Positions 1 through 7,422 of a DNA stretch of 32,212 nt are shown in pieces (position 1 is the first letter of the stretch; each line of letters starts with the position of its first letter). The DNA comes from JBBTWV01 sp038062615 (GTDB taxonomy: Bacteria; Patescibacteriota; Gracilibacteria; UBA1369; UM-FILTER-53-11). Both the position numbers and the translations under genes were made by a program. The stretch covers positions 1 to 32,212 of the forward strand of contig JBBTWV010000004.1 in assembly GCA_038062615.1 (NCBI GenBank). Direction: 5' to 3'. The notes under the pieces are model-generated. The model worked only from the letters and a program-made list of their open reading frames with translations, ran no database searches and was not told the DNA's origin.

Positions 1-132
1 GTTTTCGCTCAAAATACAAAAAGCTCGCTTCAATAATCTGTTTTTCAGCATGTCCCTAAAAGAATGCGTCACAGACAACTGACCTGGTGTCTGCCCTAAT
101 CTAAGGGCCTGCTCATAATTTTTTTGGCGCAT
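1..132 (-). CDS. Possible partial hypothetical ORF running off the left edge
   Basis: Reading leftward from an ATG at 130-132, 44 codons stay open to base 1, so the protein would continue beyond the window. The visible part is basic and hydrophilic (begins MRQKNYEQALRLGQ) and matches no family I know. A second short frame, starting MPNNGEAQHEE at about 213, ends at an A-rich run just where this frame begins, so the two could be halves of one frameshifted gene. There is no clear ribosome binding site; TAACAT lies a few bases upstream. A weak GCCCT/AGGGC hairpin lies inside the region. Confidence 0.3.
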   Translation of the reverse strand, partial: MRQKNYEQALRLGQTPGQLSVTHSFRDMLKNRLLKRAFCILSEN

Positions 133-208
133 TCACTCGGAATGTTATCGCTGCCTCAACCTCTTCATGTTGTGCTTCTCCGTTATTTGGCATATTTTGA
201 TTTAATTA

Positions 209-613
209 CTAATAAAAACTTATACCATTTTTCCTGATCACTTTGCGGATTTCTCGGTGGTTTGGAATCGTTTTAGCGACCAGCTCCCAGAATTTTTTGG
301 AGTGATTAAATTCACCAAGGTGGCAAAGTTCGTGGACGATAATATAGTCGGCAAGTGGAAGCGGGAGCAAGGCAATTTTGTAATTGAAGTTGAGATTACG
401 CTTGCTGGAACAACTTCCCCAGCGTGTGCGCTGATTACGGATGCTGACCCTGTTAAATTCAAACTGATACATTTTATTAAAATGCTCAATGCGCTCTTTG
501 GCCAAGCGACGGGCCTGCTCTTTATGCTCCAAAAAGTTTTTTCCTCGCTGCTTTTTTCTTGCAGATGATACGTGAGAAATGCGCCTCAAATAGGTGATAA
601 AGCTTTCGTACAT
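209..613 (-). CDS. YgjP-like zinc metallopeptidase (DUF45/COG1451), short form
   Basis: The C-terminal half carries the family signature: RTRWGSCSS (residues 62-70), then HELCH (94-98) with a further His in FNHSKKFW (H104). This matches the HExxH...H zinc site of the YgjP/SprT-like gluzincins. The protein has 134 residues, whereas YgjP proteins usually have about 220-240, so the N-terminal beta domain is missing and only the helical metal-binding core remains. The substrate is unknown; YgjP relatives are poorly characterised. It is the last gene of a minus-strand run after engB, with an 8-bp gap, and AGGAAAA precedes the ATG. Cytoplasmic, with no signal or membrane segment. Confidence 0.8.
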   Translation of the reverse strand: MYESFITYLRRISHVSSARKKQRGKNFLEHKEQARRLAKERIEHFNKMYQFEFNRVSIRNQRTRWGSCSSKRNLNFNYKIALLPLPLADYIIVHELCHLGEFNHSKKFWELVAKTIPNHREIRKVIRKNGISFY

Positions 614-621
614 AATTTTTC

Positions 622-1191
622 CTATTTCAAAATTTCGTTAGTAAGTTCGCTGATGCCGATTTTTTTGTTTGAGGAGTAGGGAATTACCTTGCAAATTTCC
701 GATATGTCCTCAATGCTTTGCATCCGCCTTTTGTATTCTGATTTTTTAAGCCGGTCCACTTTGTTGGCCACAATAATAATGTGCTTGCCGTCTTCCATAA
801 GTCCGCGGAGAATTTCCATGTCGTTGTGAGACGGGCCTGTATTGGCATCCATAATGAAGACGATCTTTTTTTGCTTGTAGCCTGAGTCAAATAAGTACCA
901 AGAAATCAGTTTAAGGATTCGCTCGCGTACTTCCTTTGAGGCCTTGGCAAAGCCATATCCTGGCAGATCCACAAAATATACCGAGTTGTTTATCAAAAAT
1001 AAATTGAGCTGCTGAGTGCGCCCAGGAAAAGAACTCGTTCTTGCCAAGCCGCTTTGGTGGGTGAGGGAGTTAATAACGCTGGACTTGCCTACGTTGGAGC
1101 GTCCAATAAAAGCGATTTGTGGTATGCCGTCGCTTAAAGAATCATCGGCGCTCACAACGCCTTTTACAAATTTTGCGGAGGTAATTTTCAT
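622..1191 (-). CDS. engB: Ribosome biogenesis GTP-binding protein EngB/YsxC
   Basis: This is a small TRAFAC GTPase of 189 residues, the normal size for EngB. All nucleotide-binding motifs are visible in order: P-loop GRSNVGKSS (about residues 30-38), G2 segment GRTQQLN, G3 DLPGYG and G4 NKVD. Known family members assist late assembly of the 50S ribosomal subunit and are often essential. Its ATG overlaps the stop of the upstream VOC gene in an ATGA arrangement (1188-1191), so translational coupling is likely. The YgjP-like gene follows after 8 bp, suggesting one three-gene transcript. Confidence 0.95.
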   Translation of the reverse strand: MKITSAKFVKGVVSADDSLSDGIPQIAFIGRSNVGKSSVINSLTHQSGLARTSSFPGRTQQLNLFLINNSVYFVDLPGYGFAKASKEVRERILKLISWYLFDSGYKQKKIVFIMDANTGPSHNDMEILRGLMEDGKHIIIVANKVDRLKKSEYKRRMQSIEDISEICKVIPYSSNKKIGISELTNEILK

Positions 1192-1592
1192 TTTGCGTTC
1201 GCGTCCGGCTGGTGGAGGTCAAAAATATTTCCTTCCGTGTCTTTGTAATACGCCTGCCACGCCATTCCCGGGAAGGCAAACTTGGCCACGGCAACTTTGC
1301 CGCCGGACGCTTCGATTTTTTTTATCGTCTCATCCATATTTTCAATCACCATAGAACAAACATACGCATTTACGGCTTGGCCTTCGGTGGGTGGCGGGCC
1401 TTTGCGAATCATCATGCCGCCATTGATTCCGGGATACTTGCTCGGATTTTCTTTGTCTTCTTCTCCCGTCACCACCATCCAGTAGGGCTTATCTTCCCAT
1501 TGGTCTATCTTCCAACCAAAAACGGCCTTATAAAAACCAGCTGCCCGCTTGGGGTCCTCTGCATGAATTTCAAAATGGACGACTCGGTTCAT
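1188..1592 (-). CDS. VOC superfamily (glyoxalase/dioxygenase-like) protein
   Basis: The 134 residues span a single vicinal-oxygen-chelate domain: an N-terminal VVHFEIHAEDPKRAAGFY strand-helix, a central GGMMIRKGPPP segment, and a C-terminal strand with DTEGNIFDLHQ. H6 and the Glu of EGNIFDL are in the places where this fold binds metal. It resembles the small stand-alone VOC proteins of unknown substrate, so no reaction is assigned. It is the first gene of the VOC-engB-ygjP-like run. A TAAAAT box at 1599-1604 lies only 6 bases before the ATG, which would give an almost leaderless mRNA; no convincing -35 box is seen. Confidence 0.85.
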   Translation of the reverse strand: MNRVVHFEIHAEDPKRAAGFYKAVFGWKIDQWEDKPYWMVVTGEEDKENPSKYPGINGGMMIRKGPPPTEGQAVNAYVCSMVIENMDETIKKIEASGGKVAVAKFAFPGMAWQAYYKDTEGNIFDLHQPDANAK

Positions 1593-1631
1593 GGAAGTAT
1601 TTTAGCACGAATTTTACTCGTGTATGCCGGT

Positions 1632-1660
1632 TTGATTTTGATCAATATATAGTATATAAT
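1632..1660 (+). promoter_or_regulatory. Promoter of the abiE operon
   Basis: TTGATT (1632-1637) and a perfect TATAAT (1655-1660) are separated by 17 bp. The abiEi ATG lies 39 bp downstream of the -10 box, with a palindrome in between. Confidence 0.75.
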
Positions 1661-1662
1661 GT

Positions 1663-1693
1663 ACTGGAAGTTAGTTTTAAGCTAATATCCAGT
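1663..1693 (+). promoter_or_regulatory. Palindromic operator, probably bound by AbiEi
   Basis: A 31-bp interrupted palindrome lies between the -10 box and the abiEi start. Its outer arms are ACTGGA (1663-1668) and TCCAGT (1688-1693), its inner arms TTAG (1671-1674) and CTAA (1682-1685), all centred on base 1678. AbiEi antitoxins are known to repress their own operon by binding inverted repeats in the promoter. The position and symmetry fit that role; the binding itself is inferred. Confidence 0.65.
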
Positions 1694-1699
1694 TAGTAT

Positions 1700-2284
1700 A
1701 TGGATAATAAAGCCGCAAAAGGACAATACTTAGATATTTTATTACGGTCACCCAAAACGATTTTTTCTGTCAAAGATGTCGCTCTATTGTGGCGTGAGGA
1801 GGCCCAAAATGCTGTGCGCGTCAGATTACATAGTTATGTAAAAGCCGGAAAGTTGGTTCACCTGCACCGTGGCATCTATGTCAAAGATAAAGACTATAAC
1901 CGTTTTGAATTAGCAACCCGTATTTATACTCCTTCGTATGTAAGCTTTGAGACGGTGCTAACTCGTGCTGGAATTAATTTTCAGTATTACGGTAATATTT
2001 TTGTTGCCTCCTATGTGACAAGAGAAATTGAAGTTGATGGCCAAAAGATTTCATTTGTTCGGATGAAAGATTATGTGTTAAGTAATACTGTTGGTATTGA
2101 CCACATAGACGGTATTGCCATGGCGACCAAAGAGCGTGCTTTTCTGGATCGAGTCTACGTGAGCAAGGATTATCATTTTGATAATTTAAATGGATTAGAG
2201 CGGGATAAGGTTTTTGAGATTTTGCCGATTTATAACAATAAACGAATGGAGAAAAGAGTTAAAATGTATTTAGATAATCTATGA
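1700..2284 (+). CDS. abiEi: AbiEi-family antitoxin / transcriptional regulator
   Basis: This 194-residue protein has the layout of type IV AbiEi antitoxins. An N-terminal winged-helix part (roughly residues 1-70) includes VKDVALLWREE and LHRGIYVKDKDYNRFELA, and a C-terminal domain includes the typical ATKERAFLDRVYVS segment. In characterised AbiE systems this protein represses the operon and counteracts the AbiEii nucleotidyltransferase without stable binding. It has its own strong promoter and a palindromic operator just upstream. Its stop overlaps the start of the toxin gene (ATGATG at 2281-2286), so the two are translationally coupled. The AT-rich composition, compared with the engB side, fits acquisition as an accessory module. 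Confidence 0.85.
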   Translation: MDNKAAKGQYLDILLRSPKTIFSVKDVALLWREEAQNAVRVRLHSYVKAGKLVHLHRGIYVKDKDYNRFELATRIYTPSYVSFETVLTRAGINFQYYGNIFVASYVTREIEVDGQKISFVRMKDYVLSNTVGIDHIDGIAMATKERAFLDRVYVSKDYHFDNLNGLERDKVFEILPIYNNKRMEKRVKMYLDNL

Positions 2285-2979
2285 TGTTAGACTATTCAAA
2301 ACATAAAGCCATCTTGCTTCAGATTTTGAAGGATATTTATTCTGATACCACCATCGCGCCTTACCTGGGGTTCAAGGGCGGAACGGCGGCTTTGCTGTTT
2401 TATGATTTGGATCGTAAATCGGTGGATTTGGATTTTGATCTCCTGGATGAAAGTAAGGAAACTGTAGTCTTTGAAAAAATCCAGAGAATTACCAAAAGCT
2501 ACGGCGCCATTACTGATTCGCGCGTTAAACATTTTAATTTGTTCAATGTTATTTCTTATGCTCCCAACACGCAGAAGATAAAAGTCGAGGTGAATCGTAG
2601 GAATTTTGGCACCCGATATGAGCTTAAAACCCTGCTTGGTATTTCCATGCTCGTGATGACCAAAGCTGATATGTATGCCCACAAGCTGATGGCTCTGTGT
2701 GAACGCATTGGTAAGACAAGTCGAGATATTTATGATGTCTATTTTTTTGAAAAGAAGGGTTGGGAAATCAACAAAACCATTGTGGAAGATCGGTCTGGGG
2801 TTTCATTCAAAAAGACGCTCATTAAATGCATCAAGCTGCTGGAGAAAATGAATAACAGGCACATTCTAGACGGCTTGGGCGAACTGCTTACGGATTCTCA
2901 AAAAGATTGGGCCAGGGCAAAACTTAAAGAAGAGGCTATCTTTCTGCTGAAGGTAAAAGTAGATGGCTTGGGAAAATAA
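2281..2979 (+). CDS. abiEii: AbiEii/AbiGii-type nucleotidyltransferase toxin
   Basis: 232 residues of the DUF1814/AbiEii nucleotidyltransferase family. Visible motifs are GFKGGTAA (30-37), the metal-binding pair in SVDLDFD (Asp49 and Asp51), and the conserved C-terminal block KADMYAHKLMALCER followed by SRDIYDVYFF. Family toxins transfer nucleotides, and some related enzymes (MenT) modify tRNA acceptor ends and so stop growth; the target here is unknown. The start is either ATG 2281 or ATG 2284, both overlapping the antitoxin stop. The motifs look intact, so the toxin is probably active. Confidence 0.88.
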   Translation: MMLDYSKHKAILLQILKDIYSDTTIAPYLGFKGGTAALLFYDLDRKSVDLDFDLLDESKETVVFEKIQRITKSYGAITDSRVKHFNLFNVISYAPNTQKIKVEVNRRNFGTRYELKTLLGISMLVMTKADMYAHKLMALCERIGKTSRDIYDVYFFEKKGWEINKTIVEDRSGVSFKKTLIKCIKLLEKMNNRHILDGLGELLTDSQKDWARAKLKEEAIFLLKVKVDGLGK

Positions 2980-2993
2980 TTACAGGTTAGAAT

Positions 2994-3022
2994 TTGACAA
3001 ATACCTATATTATAGACATAAT
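2994..3022 (+). promoter_or_regulatory. Promoter of the DGR-like gene
   Basis: A consensus TTGACA (2994-2999) and CATAAT (3017-3022) are separated by exactly 17 bp. The first ATG follows at 3061, giving a leader of about 30 bases. This supports translation starting at 3061 rather than at the GTG at 3247. Confidence 0.7.
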
Positions 3023-3060
3023 TAAGGCTTAGAAATAATCCAAATTTAACCTCAATTTTT

Positions 3061-4209
3061 ATGTCAGAACATCAAGGAGGAGGTGTACCTTATACTGGCG
3101 ATGAACGTCGTAGTCATCCAAGAGATCCTATGACTGTGGAGGAACAAGCAGTTGATATTGTTGGGGGAAAATATAAATAGAAAAGACCATCGGAAGCGGA
3201 ATTTGCAGAAGCGCAATTTACGGGTGGTGAACCTGTAAAAAAAGCCGTGCAAACATTATTTGATCGCCTTGAAAACAAACTTGATGCTGAAAAAGTTGCA
3301 AGATTACAGGAGGCTTTCGATCGTGGCGTAGACATTTGGGCAGAAGCTGGATTATTTACATCGGCTAGAGAAAAAGCAGGCTACGTAAAACCTGACTTTA
3401 AGAGAGATTATCAACCATTGCTCACACAGGATGATATGAAAATGGCTGAAGCTGGAGAGGGCTTAAATAAAGGGTATAATACTCCCGTCTTCGCTCCTAA
3501 AGACGTTCCTCTTCATAGTGAACAGGCAGAGAAGTTGAGCTACTTCAAACTGTTAGAAAAAGCTCTCTCAAAAGCATTCAAAGGTACTGCAGGCGGAAAA
3601 GAACCCAACACCCTTTTGATCGGGCCGGAGAAGCGCGTGCTTACCGCCGATCAGGTTAATTTAGAAGAAATTTTGTGGGAATGGGAGCGTTATCTAAAAG
3701 CCGGAGTGGTTCATAATGTGAAAAAGCTTGATCCAGAAGATCATGGTGGCGTTTCTGAACAAGTATTACTTTCAGGACTTACTGGCAATGAAAAGAGAAC
3801 CGGCGGAGTTATGCGTATTGAACGAGACCAGCTTATTATGCCTTCCGACGTAGGCGAAACAGAAATGAGCGCTTTAGATTGGGAAACGAAATTGCCGGAC
3901 GTACTGCCTTCAAGTGCGGATGCGCAGGACATGAAGCAAGCTGTTGGCCATGTGATTTATTGTTTGGAAACACAAGGCTGGATGCCAGATTATTACGATT
4001 ATAACAGCCCAGAAACTTCTAAAGTTAATGTGGCCATTAAGAGTTTCATTCCTCCAACTGAAAGTGAAATCACTCAAGGCTCAAAAGGTGTGGTTCCCGC
4101 GTTGTGTTGGTTCGTGTACTCTAGGCAGTTCTTCGCCGACAGGGACTTTGCCGATAGTCAGGTCTCCGGTTTTGGCGTCCGCGCTGGGGTGAGAAAAAAA
4201 GGACCTTAG
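3061..4209 (+). pseudogene. DGR-target-like protein gene with an in-frame amber stop
   Basis: From ATG 3061 a single frame runs to TAG 4209 (382 codons) but is interrupted by a TAG at 3178-3180, codon 40. The frame before and after the stop is identical and both parts are hydrophilic and similar in style, so this looks like one gene with a nonsense mutation. A GTG at 3247 could restart translation and give 320 residues. The body is acidic with no membrane segment and no named domain. The last 35 residues (VPALCW...SRQFFADRDFADSQ...GVRAGVR) resemble the C-type-lectin-like variable tails of diversity-generating retroelement targets in CPR bacteria. No reverse transcriptase or template repeat is present here. 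Other genes in this window end in TAG, so amber recoding is unlikely. Confidence 0.6.
4093..4200 (+). other. Candidate DGR variable region
   Basis: The 3' end of the preceding gene changes from AT-rich to GC-rich at about 4090. It contains a run of NNC-type codons (TTC, TAC, TTC, GAC, GAC, GTC) between fixed Trp, Arg-Gln-Phe and Gly-Val-Arg anchors. This is the pattern expected when AAC codons of a template repeat are adenine-mutagenised. The template repeat itself was not found in the window, so the assignment is by analogy. Confidence 0.4.
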
Positions 4210-4503
4210 GCTTTGAACTTTGCTCTTCTTCGTTTTTTCCCTTTATTTTTCGTGCGAAAAATTTTGAGACTATCCTCTCCAATGCGATAAAGAAAATCTT
4301 TGTTACCGGCCTTCTTCTCCTTCTCTTTAATCTTCATAACTTCTTCAACATCAATATCTCTGGGGTACGCACGCCTCTAGGAGCTTTTAAGTCGTATTCG
4401 ACGGTTTCCCCATCAATATCTATAATCTTGCCTTGATTGTGCATTGCAAATCCAAGCCTTTTGAGTAGATCATTATAAAGGCATAACTGGACGGCATAAT
4501 GCT
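4206..4503 (-). pseudogene. Truncated, frameshifted PD-(D/E)XK (RecB-like) nuclease remnant
   Basis: On the minus strand, from the edge of tRNA-Ser, one frame reads KHYAVQLCLYNDLLKRLG followed by a segment like KIIDIDGETVEYDLKAPRG. At about 4368-4374 the reading continues in another frame as RDIDVEEVMKIKEKEKK and so on, ending at TAA 4206-4208. The YAVQLCLYNDLLKRLG block resembles the QxxxY helix of RecB-family nucleases; the rest is consistent but not diagnostic. No start codon and no catalytic Asp/Glu-x-Lys core remain, so it is a decayed 3' fragment. Its upstream end coincides with the CCA end of the tRNA, as if integration or recombination at the tRNA removed the rest. Confidence 0.5.
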
Positions 4504-4593
4504 TGGCGGAGGGACAGGGATTCGAACCCTGGAGACTATTGCTAGTCTACGCGCTTTCCAAGCGCGCGCACTCGGCCACTATGCGATCCCTCC
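4504..4593 (-). tRNA. tRNA-Ser(GGA)
   Basis: The minus strand folds as a class II tRNA. The acceptor is GGAGGGA (4587-4593) paired with TCCCTCC (4508-4514), followed by discriminator G and an encoded CCA (4504-4506). The anticodon stem CGCGC/GCGCG encloses loop TTGGAAA with anticodon GGA (Ser, codons UCC/UCU). There is a long variable arm with GACTAGCAATAGTC, and T loop TTCGAAT. A TATAAT box on the minus strand at 4685-4690 is a possible promoter, though it lies about 90 bp upstream and has no clear -35 box. Confidence 0.96.
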
Positions 4594-4604
4594 TCATGAT
4601 TACC

Positions 4605-4639
4605 TGCCTGCCGGCAGGCATGCCGCCTTAGCGGCAACC
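4605..4639 (+). repeat. REP-like palindrome plus partial copy of the GCAACC stem-loop element
   Basis: A perfect 16-bp palindrome TGCCTGCCGGCAGGCA (4605-4620) is followed directly by TGCCGC-CTTA-GCGGCA-ACC (4621-4639). The second part has the stem and ACC tail of the repeated element found at 9.5, 14.3, 15.4 and 29.1 kb but lacks the TAATAAATTAA leader. The palindrome recurs in shortened form at 11289-11307. Confidence 0.6.
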
Positions 4640-4700
4640 GTGTGCCGCCCAGCAGATTAAAAAGCCATCGTTTTCTGCCCGCCTATTATACACAATCCGA

Positions 4701-5483
4701 ATGATCTGCCTTTACACTTGGCAAAAGGAGATAATTCATCCCAGTATGCCAGTTTATCCCTTAGGAAAAGATTGGACTCCTGGAGATATTGCCAAAGATG
4801 TCGTGGAAATCGTCAGGAGGCAGGGTGTTTCCCCAGAACTTGTTCAAAAAATCCAAGAGCGTCTTGTAGATGAAATGAAATTGGTTACCGCGAATGTACA
4901 GAGAGCCCTCGACTCATTGGGCTTACCCGATGTTTTTTATGTACGATTAGATACTCGGGATGGGCTCATCGAAGCAGGCATAGGATTAACCCTTGTAACG
5001 ATATTACCAGGTGCGCTCCATTATGATTTGAGATCTAAGGCAGAGCCGCCGGTGACTCTGCCATTTGAACAAGTTGGTATTGGCATCATCAATCCAAAAA
5101 TGGATGAGGCTCGTCCCATGGTCTTACGTATAGTGACAGACGGCGAGGAAATAATAGAGGCATTAAGTGGCGAGCTCCCCGCTCGAGTTGTAGCTCAAGG
5201 AGCAACGAATGATCGAATAGAAAAATCACTCAGGCCTGGTGAGCAAGTTACCTATAGGGCGGGGGAATCGGACCTGTTATTGGCGCTCCCGGTCATAGAT
5301 AAAGGATGGCTGGAAGATTTTTCTGGCGCCGATGGAGCGGATATATTTTTAGCGCGTGATGATGGAGCAACTTACGCTGTCCAGCCCTCAAAAAGACAGG
5401 TGGAAGTCTTCATGACGAAGCGGTCCGTGTCGAGGGAGTTAGCCAGAGACCCCGTCCGGGTGGGTCCTATATCTCGGTGGTAA
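4701..5483 (+). CDS. Hypothetical protein
   Basis: 260 residues with no family I recognise. The N-terminal third is helical and charged (DIAKDVVEIVRRQG, ELVQKIQERLVDEMKL). It is followed by a beta-rich part with DVFYVRLDTRDGLIEAGIG and a basic C-terminus. No signal peptide or membrane segment is seen, so a cytoplasmic location is likely. Two starts are possible. ATG 4701 lies 8 bases after a TATACA box (4687-4692), which fits the leaderless pattern seen elsewhere here. ATG 4746 (MPVYPLGKDW) has an AAGGAG 16 bases upstream, too far for good use. It ends 5 bp from the convergent bL28 gene. Confidence 0.6.
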   Translation: MICLYTWQKEIIHPSMPVYPLGKDWTPGDIAKDVVEIVRRQGVSPELVQKIQERLVDEMKLVTANVQRALDSLGLPDVFYVRLDTRDGLIEAGIGLTLVTILPGALHYDLRSKAEPPVTLPFEQVGIGIINPKMDEARPMVLRIVTDGEEIIEALSGELPARVVAQGATNDRIEKSLRPGEQVTYRAGESDLLLALPVIDKGWLEDFSGADGADIFLARDDGATYAVQPSKRQVEVFMTKRSVSRELARDPVRVGPISRW

Positions 5484-5488
5484 TATTT

Positions 5489-5725
5489 CTAAGCCGCCGC
5501 CATCACTGGAGCTGCCGCTTTTTTTACGCGCGTCCGTCTCACCTTCACCAAGGTCCTCATGCACCTCGTGCATAACCTCTTTAAAACCATCTTGCCTAAA
5601 GCCTGGTCAAAAAGTTTCTTCTTCATCAAGTTTGGCTCAAATCGTCGAAGCGTCTTGATGTTGGAGTGGCTAATCCGGTGCCCCACCGAAGGTTTCTTGC
5701 CGCACTTGGTACAAACTTTCGCCAT
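5489..5725 (-). CDS. rpmB: 50S ribosomal protein bL28
   Basis: 78 residues beginning MAKVCTKCGKKPSVGHRISHSN, the bL28 signature. C5/C8 and C52/C55 (CTKC and CTRC) form the zinc-type C+ variant. The basic helix KTLRRFEPNL and the VRRTRVKK strand also match. bL28 is a component of the large ribosomal subunit. The open frame extends 24 codons further upstream, but MAKVC at 5725 is the family start. It stands alone, converging with the hypothetical gene at 4701 and diverging from the metalloprotease gene at 5854. A short Ala-rich tail (AAAPVMAAA) follows the conserved part. Confidence 0.93.
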   Translation of the reverse strand: MAKVCTKCGKKPSVGHRISHSNIKTLRRFEPNLMKKKLFDQALGKMVLKRLCTRCMRTLVKVRRTRVKKAAAPVMAAA

Positions 5726-5814
5726 ATAATTGAGATAAAAGCCCCAACACCCTAATACAAAGCCGTTTTGTTCGCAAGCTAATAGGTCGTTCCACAAGTT
5801 CTAAAAATGGAATT

Positions 5815-5849
5815 TTGACGCGCACTATATAAAATGTTAGTATATACTA
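5815..5849 (+). promoter_or_regulatory. Promoter with overlapping 12-bp palindrome
   Basis: TTGACG (5815-5820) precedes a perfect palindrome TAGTATATACTA (5838-5849), whose first half, TAGTAT, sits 17 bp from the -10 position. The ATG of the next gene is at 5854, so the mRNA would be almost leaderless. A regulator binding the palindrome would block the -10 box. Confidence 0.5.
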
Positions 5850-5853
5850 CCAT

Positions 5854-7371
5854 ATGCGTAAAACCCCTGGACCACAAAGAGGCAAGCGAGGTCCAAAAGA
5901 GTGTGCCGCTTCAAAGTTAGCTCAAAAAAACGAGGCTCCCAAAAAATCTGGCGGTGTTTCTCAAATTCGGTATCTGGTGGGTGCAGGTGTAGTGGCCGTT
6001 CTCGCTGGCATTGGCAGTGCGGTCTACTTTAACAATCCGCCACAACCCCAAGGTCGTTATCCGACAGCAAGCGCAAGACCATCTGGAACTGGCTCTGCAC
6101 CTCTGCCTCCTGGTGTAAAAGAAGCTCCACCAGAAATAGAATATAACGAGCTCATGCAAAAAATAAAAGAATATCTGGATGCCAATAAGCGTGATTTTCC
6201 CACATTTGATGAAGAAGAAATCCCTCTTACGCCACAAAATTCAGAGAGCATATTAAAAACAACTTTTACTGACCTTGAAGAGCAGTTTGTGGATGGTGTC
6301 TCTCATATCGCGAATTTTAAAGAGCATGTTCTTTCTCTTTTGCCGGATTATAAAAATATGCCCGATGCGACGGTAGATTTTTATATTCTCTACAAGCAAA
6401 TTTACGATATGCTCCGTGCGGAGGCATCACAACTCCAGACGATATTCCCTCCAGACAGTCCAGACGGAAAAAATGATGGATCACTCAACCAAAGAATTTT
6501 CCAACAATACATCTTGCGTATGCTTAACCGCTGGTTGTTTCCCCAGAGCTATACTTTGTTGAAGGGCCAGTCTGAAAATAGCGATACCATGCCGTATATC
6601 TTCAAGAAAATTAAAACTGCAACGGCGCAAAAGTCCCACTACAAAGGGAAAACCATAATGATTCCACAGTTAGTTTTGGAAGATGAAAAAGGACTTCAAA
6701 GAAAAGAAGGTGGTGCCAATTTTGATTTCGATGCTGGTTTTATTTTTGTCACGGATCAATGCCGCGCTACCTCGGTCATCAATGAAATTCAACAAAAAAA
6801 TCTTGATTTCCCTTTCATCATAGAGATGACGAATCAATTAAAAGCCGCTTTGCCTGGTTATCGTCAAGACCCTGTTCGTGCTGGAATCGTGAAGCATGAA
6901 ATAACACACGGGATTACTCATCGTTTTTGGGAGCGTGAAATGTTATCCGAAAGAGTTGATAAGAGATTTTCCTTAAGCCAATTATTTACGCCACAGGAAA
7001 TTTCCTTTTTTCGTTTCGATAATAATCCCGATCCAACTGCTGAACTTCTTACAAGTCGTCCTCTCTCTGAAGTAAAAGCTGTTGGAAGGGATATGGATCA
7101 CTCGGCAAGAGTCAATAAACTTGTGGCTCTTCACTCGGCTGCTATTCTTTGTGGCCATTTTAACGAACTTCCAGGGTATGTATTGGCCGATGCCGTATTG
7201 GCTCGCGTTTTACATGCGGCTTACCCTACGAAACCATTTCAGCTGAAGTCGGCCTTTGAAGCTTTTGCAAAGCGTGCTACGGCGGAAGAACTTCAACGAC
7301 TCGGGGAACTCATGAGTACATTAGCCCTAAATGGTTACGATAAAATTATGATTCATTTGACTACGCAGTGA
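5854..7371 (+). CDS. Membrane-anchored putative zinc metalloprotease, unknown family
   Basis: 505 residues. A basic N-terminus (about 1-38) is followed by one hydrophobic segment, YLVGAGVVAVLAGIGSAVYF (about 41-60), and a Pro/Gly/Ser-rich linker to about residue 95, so the bulk is probably outside the cell, anchored by its N-terminus. The large domain has HEITHGITH (H348, E349, H352), a canonical HExxH zinc-site motif placed after a helix. Possible third ligands lie in DPTAELLTS or ELPGYVLAD further on. I cannot assign a MEROPS family. The genomic neighbour is another membrane metalloprotease (site-2 type), but the two are separated by 51 bp and a separate -10 box, so functional linkage is uncertain. 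Confidence 0.6.
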   Translation: MRKTPGPQRGKRGPKECAASKLAQKNEAPKKSGGVSQIRYLVGAGVVAVLAGIGSAVYFNNPPQPQGRYPTASARPSGTGSAPLPPGVKEAPPEIEYNELMQKIKEYLDANKRDFPTFDEEEIPLTPQNSESILKTTFTDLEEQFVDGVSHIANFKEHVLSLLPDYKNMPDATVDFYILYKQIYDMLRAEASQLQTIFPPDSPDGKNDGSLNQRIFQQYILRMLNRWLFPQSYTLLKGQSENSDTMPYIFKKIKTATAQKSHYKGKTIMIPQLVLEDEKGLQRKEGGANFDFDAGFIFVTDQCRATSVINEIQQKNLDFPFIIEMTNQLKAALPGYRQDPVRAGIVKHEITHGITHRFWEREMLSERVDKRFSLSQLFTPQEISFFRFDNNPDPTAELLTSRPLSEVKAVGRDMDHSARVNKLVALHSAAILCGHFNELPGYVLADAVLARVLHAAYPTKPFQLKSAFEAFAKRATAEELQRLGELMSTLALNGYDKIMIHLTTQ

Positions 7372-7422
7372 GGGAGTCGAGTCCAAAGCCTAAAGTGCCA
7401 TGGTCCGTGGTATAGTTTTGAT

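Noticed and set aside
3061..4209. Amber (TAG) recoded as an amino acid
   Set aside because: Several intact genes here end in TAG (for example sodX, the M16 peptidase and the SLH protein), so TAG is an ordinary stop.
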